From CBDUBU01 sp965365465 (GTDB lineage Bacteria > Bacteroidota > Rhodothermia > Rhodothermales > DASSAV01), in assembly GCA_965365465.1 (NCBI GenBank), contig CBDUBU010000285.1:1-5321 (forward strand): a stretch of DNA of 5,321 bases, read 5' to 3'. Position 1 is the stretch's first letter. Each line of letters begins with the position of its first letter. Below, in pieces: positions 1 to 5,321 of this stretch. The notes beneath the pieces were generated by a model. It was not told where the DNA came from. It ran no database searches and was given only the letters and a program-made list of their open reading frames with translations. The position numbers were made by a program, and so were the translations under genes.

Positions 1-388
1 ACCCCCGCCGGCGCGCTTCCGGCCCCGGTCGCGTTGGCCAGAGCGGTTGGAACAGGGTCATCGCGATTCCCCAGTGCGCCATCGCGCAGCCGGGATCGAT
101 CTTCGCCGCCTCTTCGAAGCCGGTTCGCGCCTGCGGATAGGTCATGTGGTGAAGCAGCGTGATGGCGCGGTTGAACGCAACCTGGCCTTGTTCAGAGCAG
201 GAAATCGGGAACACAACCGCGCCTGGATCGCCCACGGCGTGCTCGTGCGCCTGTGCGCTTGCACTGCTTGCTCCGGCTCCGAGCAAGACCGTCACGAGCG
301 CCGCCCTGCAACACACCCGGAGCACAAATGAACGCGACTTCCGCCCGGCTTTCTTCCAGCAGGTCTCCTGACCATAGGGATTTGCCAT
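1..388 (-). CDS. Exported TPR-like protein, N-terminal part (truncated by window edge)
   Basis: This open frame runs leftward off the window, so only about 129 residues are visible. From the ATG at 388-386 the protein has a basic n-region (WKKAGRKSR, about residues 11-19), a hydrophobic core (AALVTVLLGAGA, about 29-40) and a likely signal-peptidase site after SASAQA (about 47), so it is probably secreted or periplasmic. The mature part begins HEHAVGD, then FPISCSEQGQ, a helix with FNRAITLLHHMTYPQA (about 72-87) and EEAAKIDPGCAMAHWGIAM (about 92-110). That last stretch resembles the first helical repeats of a family of exported tetratricopeptide-repeat proteins; their function is not established. 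The start is uncertain: ATG at 400-398 and GTG at 325-323 are alternatives. ATG 388 has a GGAA about 8 bases upstream, whereas the GTG would give a more usual short signal peptide. It is divergent from the GH19 gene. Confidence 0.8.
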   Translation of the reverse strand, partial: MANPYGQETCWKKAGRKSRSFVLRVCCRAALVTVLLGAGASSASAQAHEHAVGDPGAVVFPISCSEQGQVAFNRAITLLHHMTYPQARTGFEEAAKIDPGCAMAHWGIAMTLFQPLWPTRPGPEARRRG

Positions 389-447
389 GTACGTTTCCAT
401 GCTGCCAAGAACATTGAACGCGAAAGGGGAAGCACCGCCCGATGAAT

Positions 448-477
448 GGCTGCTCGTCTGTAGAGGACGAGGCAGCC
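448..477. repeat. Inverted repeat / hairpin, 10 bp with one bulge
   Basis: GGCTGC then TCGT (448-457) pairs with ACGA (467-470) and GCAGCC (472-477). The bulged base is G471 and the loop is 9 nt (458-466). It lies about 60 bp upstream of the preferred start of the leftward TPR-like gene, so it could sit in that gene's 5' leader. No T-run follows on either strand, so it is not an obvious terminator. Confidence 0.5.
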
Positions 478-736
478 GTTGCATGGAGCAATACGGACGC
501 CGAGGATCGCCTGAGGCAGGGAGGCCGATTCCTTCGCCGGGTGAAGCGGCGGGATCTCTCCGGCAAGATACTTCCCTTCCTGAAAAAATCCTATCAGTCT
601 CTTGCGCAGGGTTACGCGCCCTTCAGCCGGCGCTGTGTCATGGAAATAACCTTGTTCCGCCGGGGAGGGCGCGGTAAGTTTTGCACAGGGCGTGTTCGCG
701 GCAAGCGGCCTGCGCCGCCCGATGCAAGGTTTTCAG

Positions 737-746
737 TCATGCATGA
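737..746. repeat. Perfect 10-bp palindrome TCATGCATGA
   Basis: The ten bases equal their own reverse complement. The site is about 104 bp upstream of the GH19 start, a position where an operator could sit. A related ATGCA lies at 722-726. A palindrome of this size can occur by chance, so a regulatory role is only a possibility. Confidence 0.25.
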
Positions 747-780
747 GGTTTCCGGATTGGCGCAAGGCAACCGCCCCCTG

Positions 781-808
781 AAAGGAAAAAACTGTCGCGC
801 AGCGACGG
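781..808 (-). terminator. Possible minus-strand intrinsic terminator
   Basis: Read on the minus strand, GTCGC (806-802) pairs with GCGAC (798-794) across a TGC loop. AG and then six T residues (791-786), CC and TTT follow. The stem is only five base pairs, and two bases separate it from the T-run, so termination would be modest. No minus-strand gene ends here. The only minus-strand transcript that could reach it is read-through from pgeF, running antisense to the GH19 gene. On the plus strand the same hairpin lies in the GH19 leader. Confidence 0.35.
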
Positions 809-835
809 GGGGTGTTCTTGCTCGACGAAGCCGCC

Positions 836-840
836 AGGAG
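836..840 (+). promoter_or_regulatory. Ribosome binding site of the GH19 gene
   Basis: AGGAG is followed by a 9-base A-rich spacer and ATG at 850. It is the clearest Shine-Dalgarno in the window. It decides the start at 850 over the in-frame upstream ATGs at 442 and 739 and the downstream ATG at 880. Confidence 0.8.
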
Positions 841-849
841 AAAAACCGA

Positions 850-1443
850 ATGTTCCATGCCCTCTCGCACCAAGCGCTTATGATAACCGAAGAAACACTC
901 AGCCGGGTCATGCCGCGCCTGCGACCCGAGAAACGCGCCCTGTACCTCCCTTACCTGCAACAGGCCCTGGAAGCGTTCGCCATCGACACGCCGCTCCGGC
1001 AGGCGGCCTTTCTCGCCCAGCTTGCCCACGAGTCGGGCGAGTTGCGCTATATGGAAGAATGCTGGGGGCCGACGGCGACGCAGCGGCGCTACGAGCCGCC
1101 GGGCAGCCTGGCGGCCCGCCTCGGCAATACGGAACCAGGCGACGGGTTCCGGTACAGGGGGCGCGGCCCGATCCAGATCACGGGCCGGGCCAACTACGCG
1201 CGGTACGGCGCCTTGCTGGGCCTCGACCTGGTGGGCCGCCCGGAAGGGGCGGCAGCGCCTGAAACGGCTTTTCGTATCGCCGGCCTGTACTGGCAAAGGA
1301 ACGGACTCAACGAACTGGCGGACAGGCAGCGATTCAAAACCATCACCCGGCGCATCAACGGCGGGCTCAACGGGCTGGAGGAGCGCCTCCGGTATTACCA
1401 CCGCGCAAAAGAGGCGCTGGGCGTGAAAGATGCCTCCCTGTGA
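850..1443 (+). CDS. GH19 family chitinase / endolysin-like glycoside hydrolase
   Basis: This is a 197-residue single-domain protein of glycoside hydrolase family 19, whose members cleave beta-1,4 links in chitin or, in phage-type forms, peptidoglycan. LAHESGELRY (about 58-67) carries the catalytic acid, E61, and the second catalytic Glu is probably E69 or E70. WGPTATQRRYEPP (about 72-84) leads to LGNTEPGDGFRYRGRGPIQITGRANY (about 91-116), the hallmark substrate-cleft motif of bacterial and phage GH19 enzymes. The C-terminal part includes GLYWQRNGLNELAD and TRRINGGLNGLEERL. The length matches compact phage-type GH19 enzymes. There is no signal peptide, transmembrane segment or binding domain, so the product should stay in the cytoplasm unless released by lysis or a holin; neither is visible here. 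It converges on pgeF. The family is certain, but chitinase versus endolysin is not decided. Confidence 0.9.
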   Translation: MFHALSHQALMITEETLSRVMPRLRPEKRALYLPYLQQALEAFAIDTPLRQAAFLAQLAHESGELRYMEECWGPTATQRRYEPPGSLAARLGNTEPGDGFRYRGRGPIQITGRANYARYGALLGLDLVGRPEGAAAPETAFRIAGLYWQRNGLNELADRQRFKTITRRINGGLNGLEERLRYYHRAKEALGVKDASL

Positions 1444-1584
1444 CGACCCCTCGCCCTCTGTCACCCCAACCTCGGAGGGCTACAGCCACCCTTTACGTTC
1501 CGGCCACTTGCAAGCCCGGGATCCTCTCGCGTGTGGAGGCTGTGCTTGCTTTCCAGCCCGGCGCTCCGCCCTGCCGGAGCGCGC
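1444..1584. other. Convergent spacer between the GH19 gene and pgeF
   Basis: The 141-bp spacer has no gene. Ten bases after the GH19 stop, GCCCTC (1453-1458) can pair with GAGGGC (1475-1480) across a 16-nt loop, but no T-run follows, so it is a poor terminator for the GH19 transcript. The pgeF end is marked by the hairpin at 1561-1582. Confidence 0.5.
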
Positions 1585-1594
1585 TCAGCGCTCC
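1561..1594. repeat. Three-arm inverted repeat set at the 3' end of pgeF
   Basis: GCGCTCCG (1561-1568) and CGGAGCGC (1575-1582) form a perfect 8-bp stem with a 6-nt loop. The same middle arm, as GGAGCGC (1576-1582), also pairs perfectly with GCGCTCC (1588-1594) across a 5-nt loop that contains the pgeF stop codon (1585-1587). The two stems exclude each other. No T-run follows on the minus strand (GGGCTGGAAAG), so it is not a textbook intrinsic terminator. It could stabilise the mRNA end or act with Rho. Confidence 0.6.
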
Positions 1595-2343
1595 TTCAAC
1601 CCGATGAAACCCATCATGCGACCCGTTGCACCGGCTTCCGCGCGGTGGGAGAAAAAGAGATCCGTCTCGGAGAAGGTGCAGTGTGGCGAGACCTCGATGG
1701 CGGCAGGCGACACCCCGGCGCGGCGAAGCTGATCCGCCAGCGCCGCCTTCAGGTCAACGTGGGCTTTTCCGGTTTTTGCGTTCCGGCGGACAAAGTCCGG
1801 GCTGAACTGCGCCGCCACCTCCGGCCCCACTTCAAAGGCTTGCACGCCGATGCACGGGCTGATGTAGGCCCGCAGGCGGGAGGCATCTGCGCCGAGCGCT
1901 TCCATGCGCCTGATGGTTTTCCCGGTGATTCCGGCTGCCGCCCCGCGCCATCCGGCATGGCACGCCCCGATGACGCCCTGCGCCGGGTCGGCCAGCAGCA
2001 CCGCCGCGCAGTCTGCCGCGCCGATGCAGAGCACGAGGCCGGGCGTGCGGGTAACCATCCCGTCGAACCCCGGAAAAAGTCCGGGCGCCGTGATCTCCCT
2101 GACCTCGGAGCCATGCACCTGCCCGGCCACCGCGAGCTGATCCGGCCTGAACCCGACGGAGGCAAACAGGCGGCGGCGGTTTTCCAGGACGCGCTCCCGT
2201 TCGTCTGCCGTCGTCAGGCCGAGGTTCAACGAGGCAAAAGCGCCCTCGCTCACACCGCCGAGCCGCGTGCTGAACCCGGCGGCAAGGCCCGGCAGGTTGT
2301 CGAAAAGGGCAGGCGCCAGAGGCGCGGGTTCGGTAGCCGGCAT
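1585..2343 (-). CDS. pgeF: Peptidoglycan editing factor PgeF (YfiH / polyphenol oxidase family)
   Basis: This 252-residue protein belongs to the YfiH/LACC1 (DUF152, multicopper polyphenol oxidase) family. Family members are cytoplasmic zinc proteins with purine-nucleoside activity. PgeF also keeps L-serine from replacing L-alanine in peptidoglycan precursors. The family marks appear in order: GFSTRLGGVSEG (about 23-34), SLNLG (38-42), QVHGSEV (75-81), GAADC (108-112), CHAGWRG (128-134), ISPCIG followed by FEVG, DLKAALADQL, then CTFSETDLFFSHR and GATGRMMGFI near the C terminus. The expected metal ligands H77, C112 and H129 are all present, so it looks active. The length is normal. I chose ATG 2343 because a GGA lies 8 bases upstream; an in-frame ATG at 2367 adds eight residues (MHPHRNGI) with no visible ribosome binding site. 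It diverges from acnA and converges on the GH19 gene. Confidence 0.95.
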   Translation of the reverse strand: MPATEPAPLAPALFDNLPGLAAGFSTRLGGVSEGAFASLNLGLTTADERERVLENRRRLFASVGFRPDQLAVAGQVHGSEVREITAPGLFPGFDGMVTRTPGLVLCIGAADCAAVLLADPAQGVIGACHAGWRGAAAGITGKTIRRMEALGADASRLRAYISPCIGVQAFEVGPEVAAQFSPDFVRRNAKTGKAHVDLKAALADQLRRAGVSPAAIEVSPHCTFSETDLFFSHRAEAGATGRMMGFIGLKER

Positions 2344-2621
2344 GATTCCGTTCCGGTGAGGGTGCATCGCAGCATACCGACGCGCCGCCTGCTCGCAGGA
2401 TCCGCAAGCGCGCGGATTTCTCTTCCGGGGCCTGCTTGCTGCGGCTCAGGCGTTACGATCCCGTAACGCGCCGGGAGCGGCCCAAACAAGGCGCTTGCCG
2501 GGCGGTCTAAACAGGCAAAAGGCTTCCCGAAATCAGATTTTTCTGCCGGCCCCCCCGGTACGGATGCCTGCAAACCCGTAACTTGCGGCCTGCCCCTACG
2601 ACACTTCTAGACCTTACAGCC
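2344..2621. promoter_or_regulatory. Divergent pgeF-acnA intergenic region
   Basis: These 278 bases must hold the promoters for both pgeF and acnA. A 20-bp interrupted palindrome lies at 2450-2469, and a run of seven C residues at 2550-2556. No -35/-10 pair is convincing: TTGCGG (2583-2588) with TCTAGA (2606-2611) has 17-bp spacing, but the second hexamer is poor and very close to the start codon. No gene is seen here. Confidence 0.5.
2450..2469. promoter_or_regulatory. Operator-like palindrome between pgeF and acnA
   Basis: GCGTTACG (2450-2457) and CGTAACGC (2462-2469) are perfect 8-bp inverted arms separated by ATCC. The site lies about 150 bp before acnA and about 105 bp before the pgeF start. 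CCCGTAAC (2460-2467), which spans part of the right arm, recurs at 2575-2582, 40 bp before acnA, and could be a second half-site. Symmetry and position suit a dimeric transcription factor. The factor is unknown, and no T-run follows, so a terminator is unlikely. Confidence 0.45.
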
Positions 2622-5321
2622 ATGAATAGCTTCGGAGCACGTTCCACCCTTCGCGTCAACAACCACGAATACGAGATCTTCAGGCTCGATGCCCTCGAAA
2701 GCAGCGGGTTCGACATCGCGCGCCTGCCCTACTCCCTGCGCATCCTGCTCGAAAACCTCCTGCGCACCGAAAACGACCTGAGCGTGACGGCGGATGACGT
2801 GCGCGCGCTGGCCGGCTGGGATCCGGGCGCCACCCCCTCCCGTGAAATTTCTTTCACGCCGGCCCGCGTGCTGTTGCAAGACTTCACGGGCGTTCCCGCC
2901 ATCGTGGACCTGGCGGCCATGCGCGACGCCATGGCCGACCTCGGCGGCGACCCGGCCCGCGTCAACCCGATCCAGCCCGTCGAACTGGTGATCGACCACT
3001 CCGTGCAGGTCGAAGCCTTCGGCACCCAGGATGCCTTTCGCCTGAACCAGGAGATCGACTACCAGCGCAACGAGGAGCGGTATGCGTTTCTGAAATGGGG
3101 CCAGCAGGCATTCGACAACTTCCGGGTGGTGCCGCCCAACACCGGCATCGTCCATCAGGTCAACCTGGAGTACCTGGCCCGCGTCGTTTTCAGCACGGAT
3201 GAACTCTCCGGGCGCAGCGGAAAGCCGCTGGCCTATCCGGATACGCTCGTCGGCACCGACTCGCACACGCCGATGGTGAACGGCCTGGGCGTGCTCGGAT
3301 GGGGCGTCGGCGGGATCGAGGCAGAGGCCGCCATGCTCGGCCAGCCGATCTCCATGCTGATCCCGCAGGTGATCGGCTTCCGGCTGGAAGGAAGCTTGCC
3401 CGAAGGGGCCACTGCCACCGACCTCGTGCTGACGGTCACGGAAATGCTGCGCCGCAAGGGCGTGGTCGGCAAGTTTGTCGAGTTCTACGGGCCGGGTGTT
3501 TCGTCGCTCTCGCTGGCCGACCGGGCCACCATCGGCAATATGTCGCCCGAATACGGCGCTACCTGCGCCATCTTCCCGGTGGACAAGGTGACGCTGGAGT
3601 ACATGCGCTTCACCGGGCGCCCGGAGCAGCGGGTTGCTCTGACGGAGGCGTACATGAAGGAGCAGGGGCTGTTCCACACGCCTGAATCACCGGAGCCGAC
3701 GTTCACGGATACGCTCCACCTGAACCTGGACACCGTAGAGCCGAGCATCGCCGGCCCGCGCCGCCCGCAGGACCGCATCCCGCTTTCGCGGGCCCGGAGC
3801 GCGTTTGAAGAGGCCTTGCCGGGCCTGATGCCGCCCGCGCCGAAAACGCAGAAACAGGCCGCCGCCGGAGGCGACGGTCACGGCATCGGCGTCTGGGGCG
3901 AGGAGAACGACCTGCCTCCGCAGCCGGGCATCCAGGTGGAAATCGAGGGCGGGGCGCACGCGCTGACCCACGGCTCGGTCGTGATCGCCGCGATCACGAG
4001 TTGCACCAACACGTCCAACCCTGCCGTCATGCTTGCCGCCGGTTTGCTGGCGAAAAAAGCCGTCGAGAAGGGGCTGGAGCGCAAGCCCTGGGTCAAGACC
4101 TCGCTCGCGCCCGGCTCGAAGGTCGTCTCCGAGTATTACCAACACGCGGGCCTGACGCCGTATCTGGAAAAACTGGGCTTCAACCTGGTGGGCTATGGCT
4201 GCACCACCTGCATCGGCAATTCCGGCCCGCTGCCGGAGCCTGTTTCGGAAGCCATCCAGAAAGGCGGGCTGGTGGCCGCCTCGGTGCTTTCCGGCAACCG
4301 CAACTTCGAGGGGCGCATCCACTCCGAAGTCCGCGCCAACTACCTGATGTCGCCGCCGCTGGTGGTCGCCTTTGCGCTGGCCGGACGCATCGACCTGGAC
4401 CCCTACAACGACCCGCTCGGCGAGGGCGCGGGCGGCGAGCCGGTGTACCTGAAGGACATCTGGCCCTCGCAGGAGGAAATCCGGCAGGCCATGCAGTCCT
4501 CCGTCGCCTCCGAGATGTTCACCAGCAACTACGGCGAGGTCTTCAAGGGCGACGAGCGCTGGCACAGCCTGGCGGCGCCGGGCGGCAGCCGCTTCGAATG
4601 GCAGGAGGAGTCCACCTATGTGCGCCTGCCGCCCTACTTCGAGGGCATGGCCCGCGAGGCGCCTGAACGGGTGGAGGAAATCCGGGGGGCGCGCGCGCTC
4701 GCGCTGCTGGGCGACAGCGTTACGACCGACCATATCTCGCCTGCCGGAAGCATCAAGAAAGACTCGCCCGCCGGGAAGTATCTCATCGAACACGGGGTCG
4801 AGGTGCGCGATTTCAACTCGTACGGCTCGCGGCGCGGCAACCATGAGGTCATGGTGCGCGGCACCTTTGCCAACGGGCGCATCCGAAACCTGCTCGCGCC
4901 GGGCACGGAGGGCGGCGTCACGACCTACCTGCCCACCGGCGAGGTCATGACGATCTATGACGCCTCGGTGCGTTACCAGCAGGACAAGACCCCGCTGATC
5001 GTGCTTGCCGGGAAAGAATACGGCTCCGGGTCGAGCCGCGACTGGGCGGCAAAGGGGCCGCACCTGCAAGGCGTACACGCCGTGATCGCCGAGAGCTACG
5101 AGCGCATCCACCGCTCGAACCTGATCGGCATGGGCATCCTGCCGCTCCAGTTCCAGGAAGGCGATTCCGCCGGAAGCCTCGGCCTGAGCGGCAAGGAAGT
5201 GTTCGACATCGAGGGCGTTACGGAAGGCATTGCCACCGGCTTTGCCGGCGGGCGTGAAGTGACGGTTCGCGCCCGCGCCGAAGACGGCGCAGAATCGACC
5301 TTCAAGGCGATGGTCCGGATC
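2622..5321 (+). CDS. acnA: Aconitate hydratase A (C terminus cut by window edge)
   Basis: Aconitase interconverts citrate and isocitrate through cis-aconitate in the TCA cycle, using a 4Fe-4S cluster in the cytoplasm. Exactly 900 codons are visible; AcnA/IRP1-type proteins usually end a few dozen residues later, so only the tail is missing. The N terminus (NSFGAR, then a YEIFRLDALE-like block) matches the family, which fixes the start, although no Shine-Dalgarno is visible. GTDSHT is at 211-216. The cluster ligands are C461 (ITSCTNTSNP) and C527 and C530 (GYGCTTCIGNSGP). The active-site stretch SGNRNFEGR starts at 557. The swivel domain holds GDSVTTDHISPAGS (697-710) and GKEYGSGSSRDWAAKGP (797-813). 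All key residues are intact. A Pro/Ala/Gly-rich variable segment (PPAPKTQKQAAAGGDGHG) precedes the cluster region; such a linker is usual in this family. Confidence 0.98.
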   Translation, partial: MNSFGARSTLRVNNHEYEIFRLDALESSGFDIARLPYSLRILLENLLRTENDLSVTADDVRALAGWDPGATPSREISFTPARVLLQDFTGVPAIVDLAAMRDAMADLGGDPARVNPIQPVELVIDHSVQVEAFGTQDAFRLNQEIDYQRNEERYAFLKWGQQAFDNFRVVPPNTGIVHQVNLEYLARVVFSTDELSGRSGKPLAYPDTLVGTDSHTPMVNGLGVLGWGVGGIEAEAAMLGQPISMLIPQVIGFRLEGSLPEGATATDLVLTVTEMLRRKGVVGKFVEFYGPGVSSLSLADRATIGNMSPEYGATCAIFPVDKVTLEYMRFTGRPEQRVALTEAYMKEQGLFHTPESPEPTFTDTLHLNLDTVEPSIAGPRRPQDRIPLSRARSAFEEALPGLMPPAPKTQKQAAAGGDGHGIGVWGEENDLPPQPGIQVEIEGGAHALTHGSVVIAAITSCTNTSNPAVMLAAGLLAKKAVEKGLERKPWVKTSLAPGSKVVSEYYQHAGLTPYLEKLGFNLVGYGCTTCIGNSGPLPEPVSEAIQKGGLVAASVLSGNRNFEGRIHSEVRANYLMSPPLVVAFALAGRIDLDPYNDPLGEGAGGEPVYLKDIWPSQEEIRQAMQSSVASEMFTSNYGEVFKGDERWHSLAAPGGSRFEWQEESTYVRLPPYFEGMAREAPERVEEIRGARALALLGDSVTTDHISPAGSIKKDSPAGKYLIEHGVEVRDFNSYGSRRGNHEVMVRGTFANGRIRNLLAPGTEGGVTTYLPTGEVMTIYDASVRYQQDKTPLIVLAGKEYGSGSSRDWAAKGPHLQGVHAVIAESYERIHRSNLIGMGILPLQFQEGDSAGSLGLSGKEVFDIEGVTEGIATGFAGGREVTVRARAEDGAESTFKAMVRI

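Larger units (their letters stand above)
389..849. other. Gene-free stretch between divergent TPR-like and GH19 genes
   Basis: I see no credible gene in these 461 bases. The open frames crossing it are Arg/Pro/Gly-rich and match no family I recognise. The GH19 frame happens to stay open back to 442, but the good ribosome binding site at 836-840 argues that this is chance. The stretch holds small inverted repeats: a hairpin at 448-477, a 5-bp stem at 535-551, a 10-bp palindrome at 737-746 and a hairpin at 792-808. No promoter matched a consensus well enough to call, although at least two divergent promoters should lie here. Confidence 0.6.

Noticed and set aside
541..600. Possible riboswitch (glycine, TPP or cobalamin) in the 389-849 spacer
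   Set aside because: Fragments such as AGGGAA and CCCGCC occur on the minus strand, but the conserved cores of these classes are not present in the right order or spacing.
442..849. In-frame N-terminal extension of the GH19 gene (136 codons)
   Set aside because: The frame is open, but the residues are basic and unlike any GH19 partner domain or signal peptide, and AGGAG at 836-840 clearly serves the ATG at 850.
733..1464. 243-codon minus-strand frame over the GH19 gene
   Set aside because: It is a shadow of the GH19 coding sequence. The translation shows no domain, and the plus strand has the conserved catalytic motifs.
1531..2466. 311-codon plus-strand frame over pgeF
   Set aside because: It is antisense to pgeF, which carries all the family motifs. 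The translation is Arg/Ala/Gly-rich and unrecognisable.
2550..2556. Run of seven C residues upstream of acnA as a phase-variation tract
   Set aside because: It is short for slippage control and lies about 65 bp before the start codon, outside any clear promoter spacer. It could simply reflect high GC.
2607..3677. Long open frame on the minus strand opposite the first part of acnA (356 codons)
   Set aside because: It is antisense to a gene with unmistakable aconitase motifs. Its translation is rich in Arg, His, Gly and Val with no recognisable domain, as expected of a shadow frame in GC-rich coding DNA.
3687..5111. 474-codon open frame on the minus strand opposite the second half of acnA
   Set aside because: It has the same cause: the high GC of acnA removes stops from the complementary frame. 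The translation is Arg/Gly/His-rich and has no family resemblance, signal or ribosome binding site worth noting.

Overview
This window comes from a GC-rich bacterial chromosome and carries four protein-coding genes, two of them cut by the window edges. The lineage cannot be fixed from the sequence. One gene has a clear Shine-Dalgarno (AGGAG) and the leftmost has a Sec-type signal peptide. The set (exported TPR-like protein, GH19 endolysin-like enzyme, PgeF and a one-chain aconitase) suits a high-GC Gram-negative, but a phylum would be a guess. No RNA gene, CRISPR array, insertion sequence or integrase is visible.

Layout. On the minus strand, positions 388 to 1 hold the N-terminal part of an exported TPR-like protein that runs off the left edge. 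A gene-free stretch of about 460 bp (389-849) holds several small inverted repeats. A GH19 chitinase/endolysin-like gene follows on the plus strand (850-1443), with a strong ribosome binding site. It converges across a 141-bp spacer on pgeF (YfiH/polyphenol-oxidase family) on the minus strand (2343-1585). The end of pgeF carries a three-arm set of inverted repeats. A 278-bp divergent region (2344-2621), with an operator-like palindrome at 2450-2469, separates pgeF from acnA on the plus strand. acnA starts at 2622 and fills the rest of the window, lacking only its last few dozen codons.

Functional links. acnA is central metabolism (TCA cycle). pgeF and the GH19 enzyme both touch the cell wall: PgeF guards peptidoglycan precursor composition, and GH19 enzymes of this compact phage-like type cleave chitin or peptidoglycan glycan strands. 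They lie on opposite strands, so no shared operon is implied. The most plausible accessory element is the GH19 gene, which looks like a captured or domesticated endolysin, although no other phage gene is in view. I see no convincing undescribed multi-gene system; the points worth a second look are regulatory and structural.
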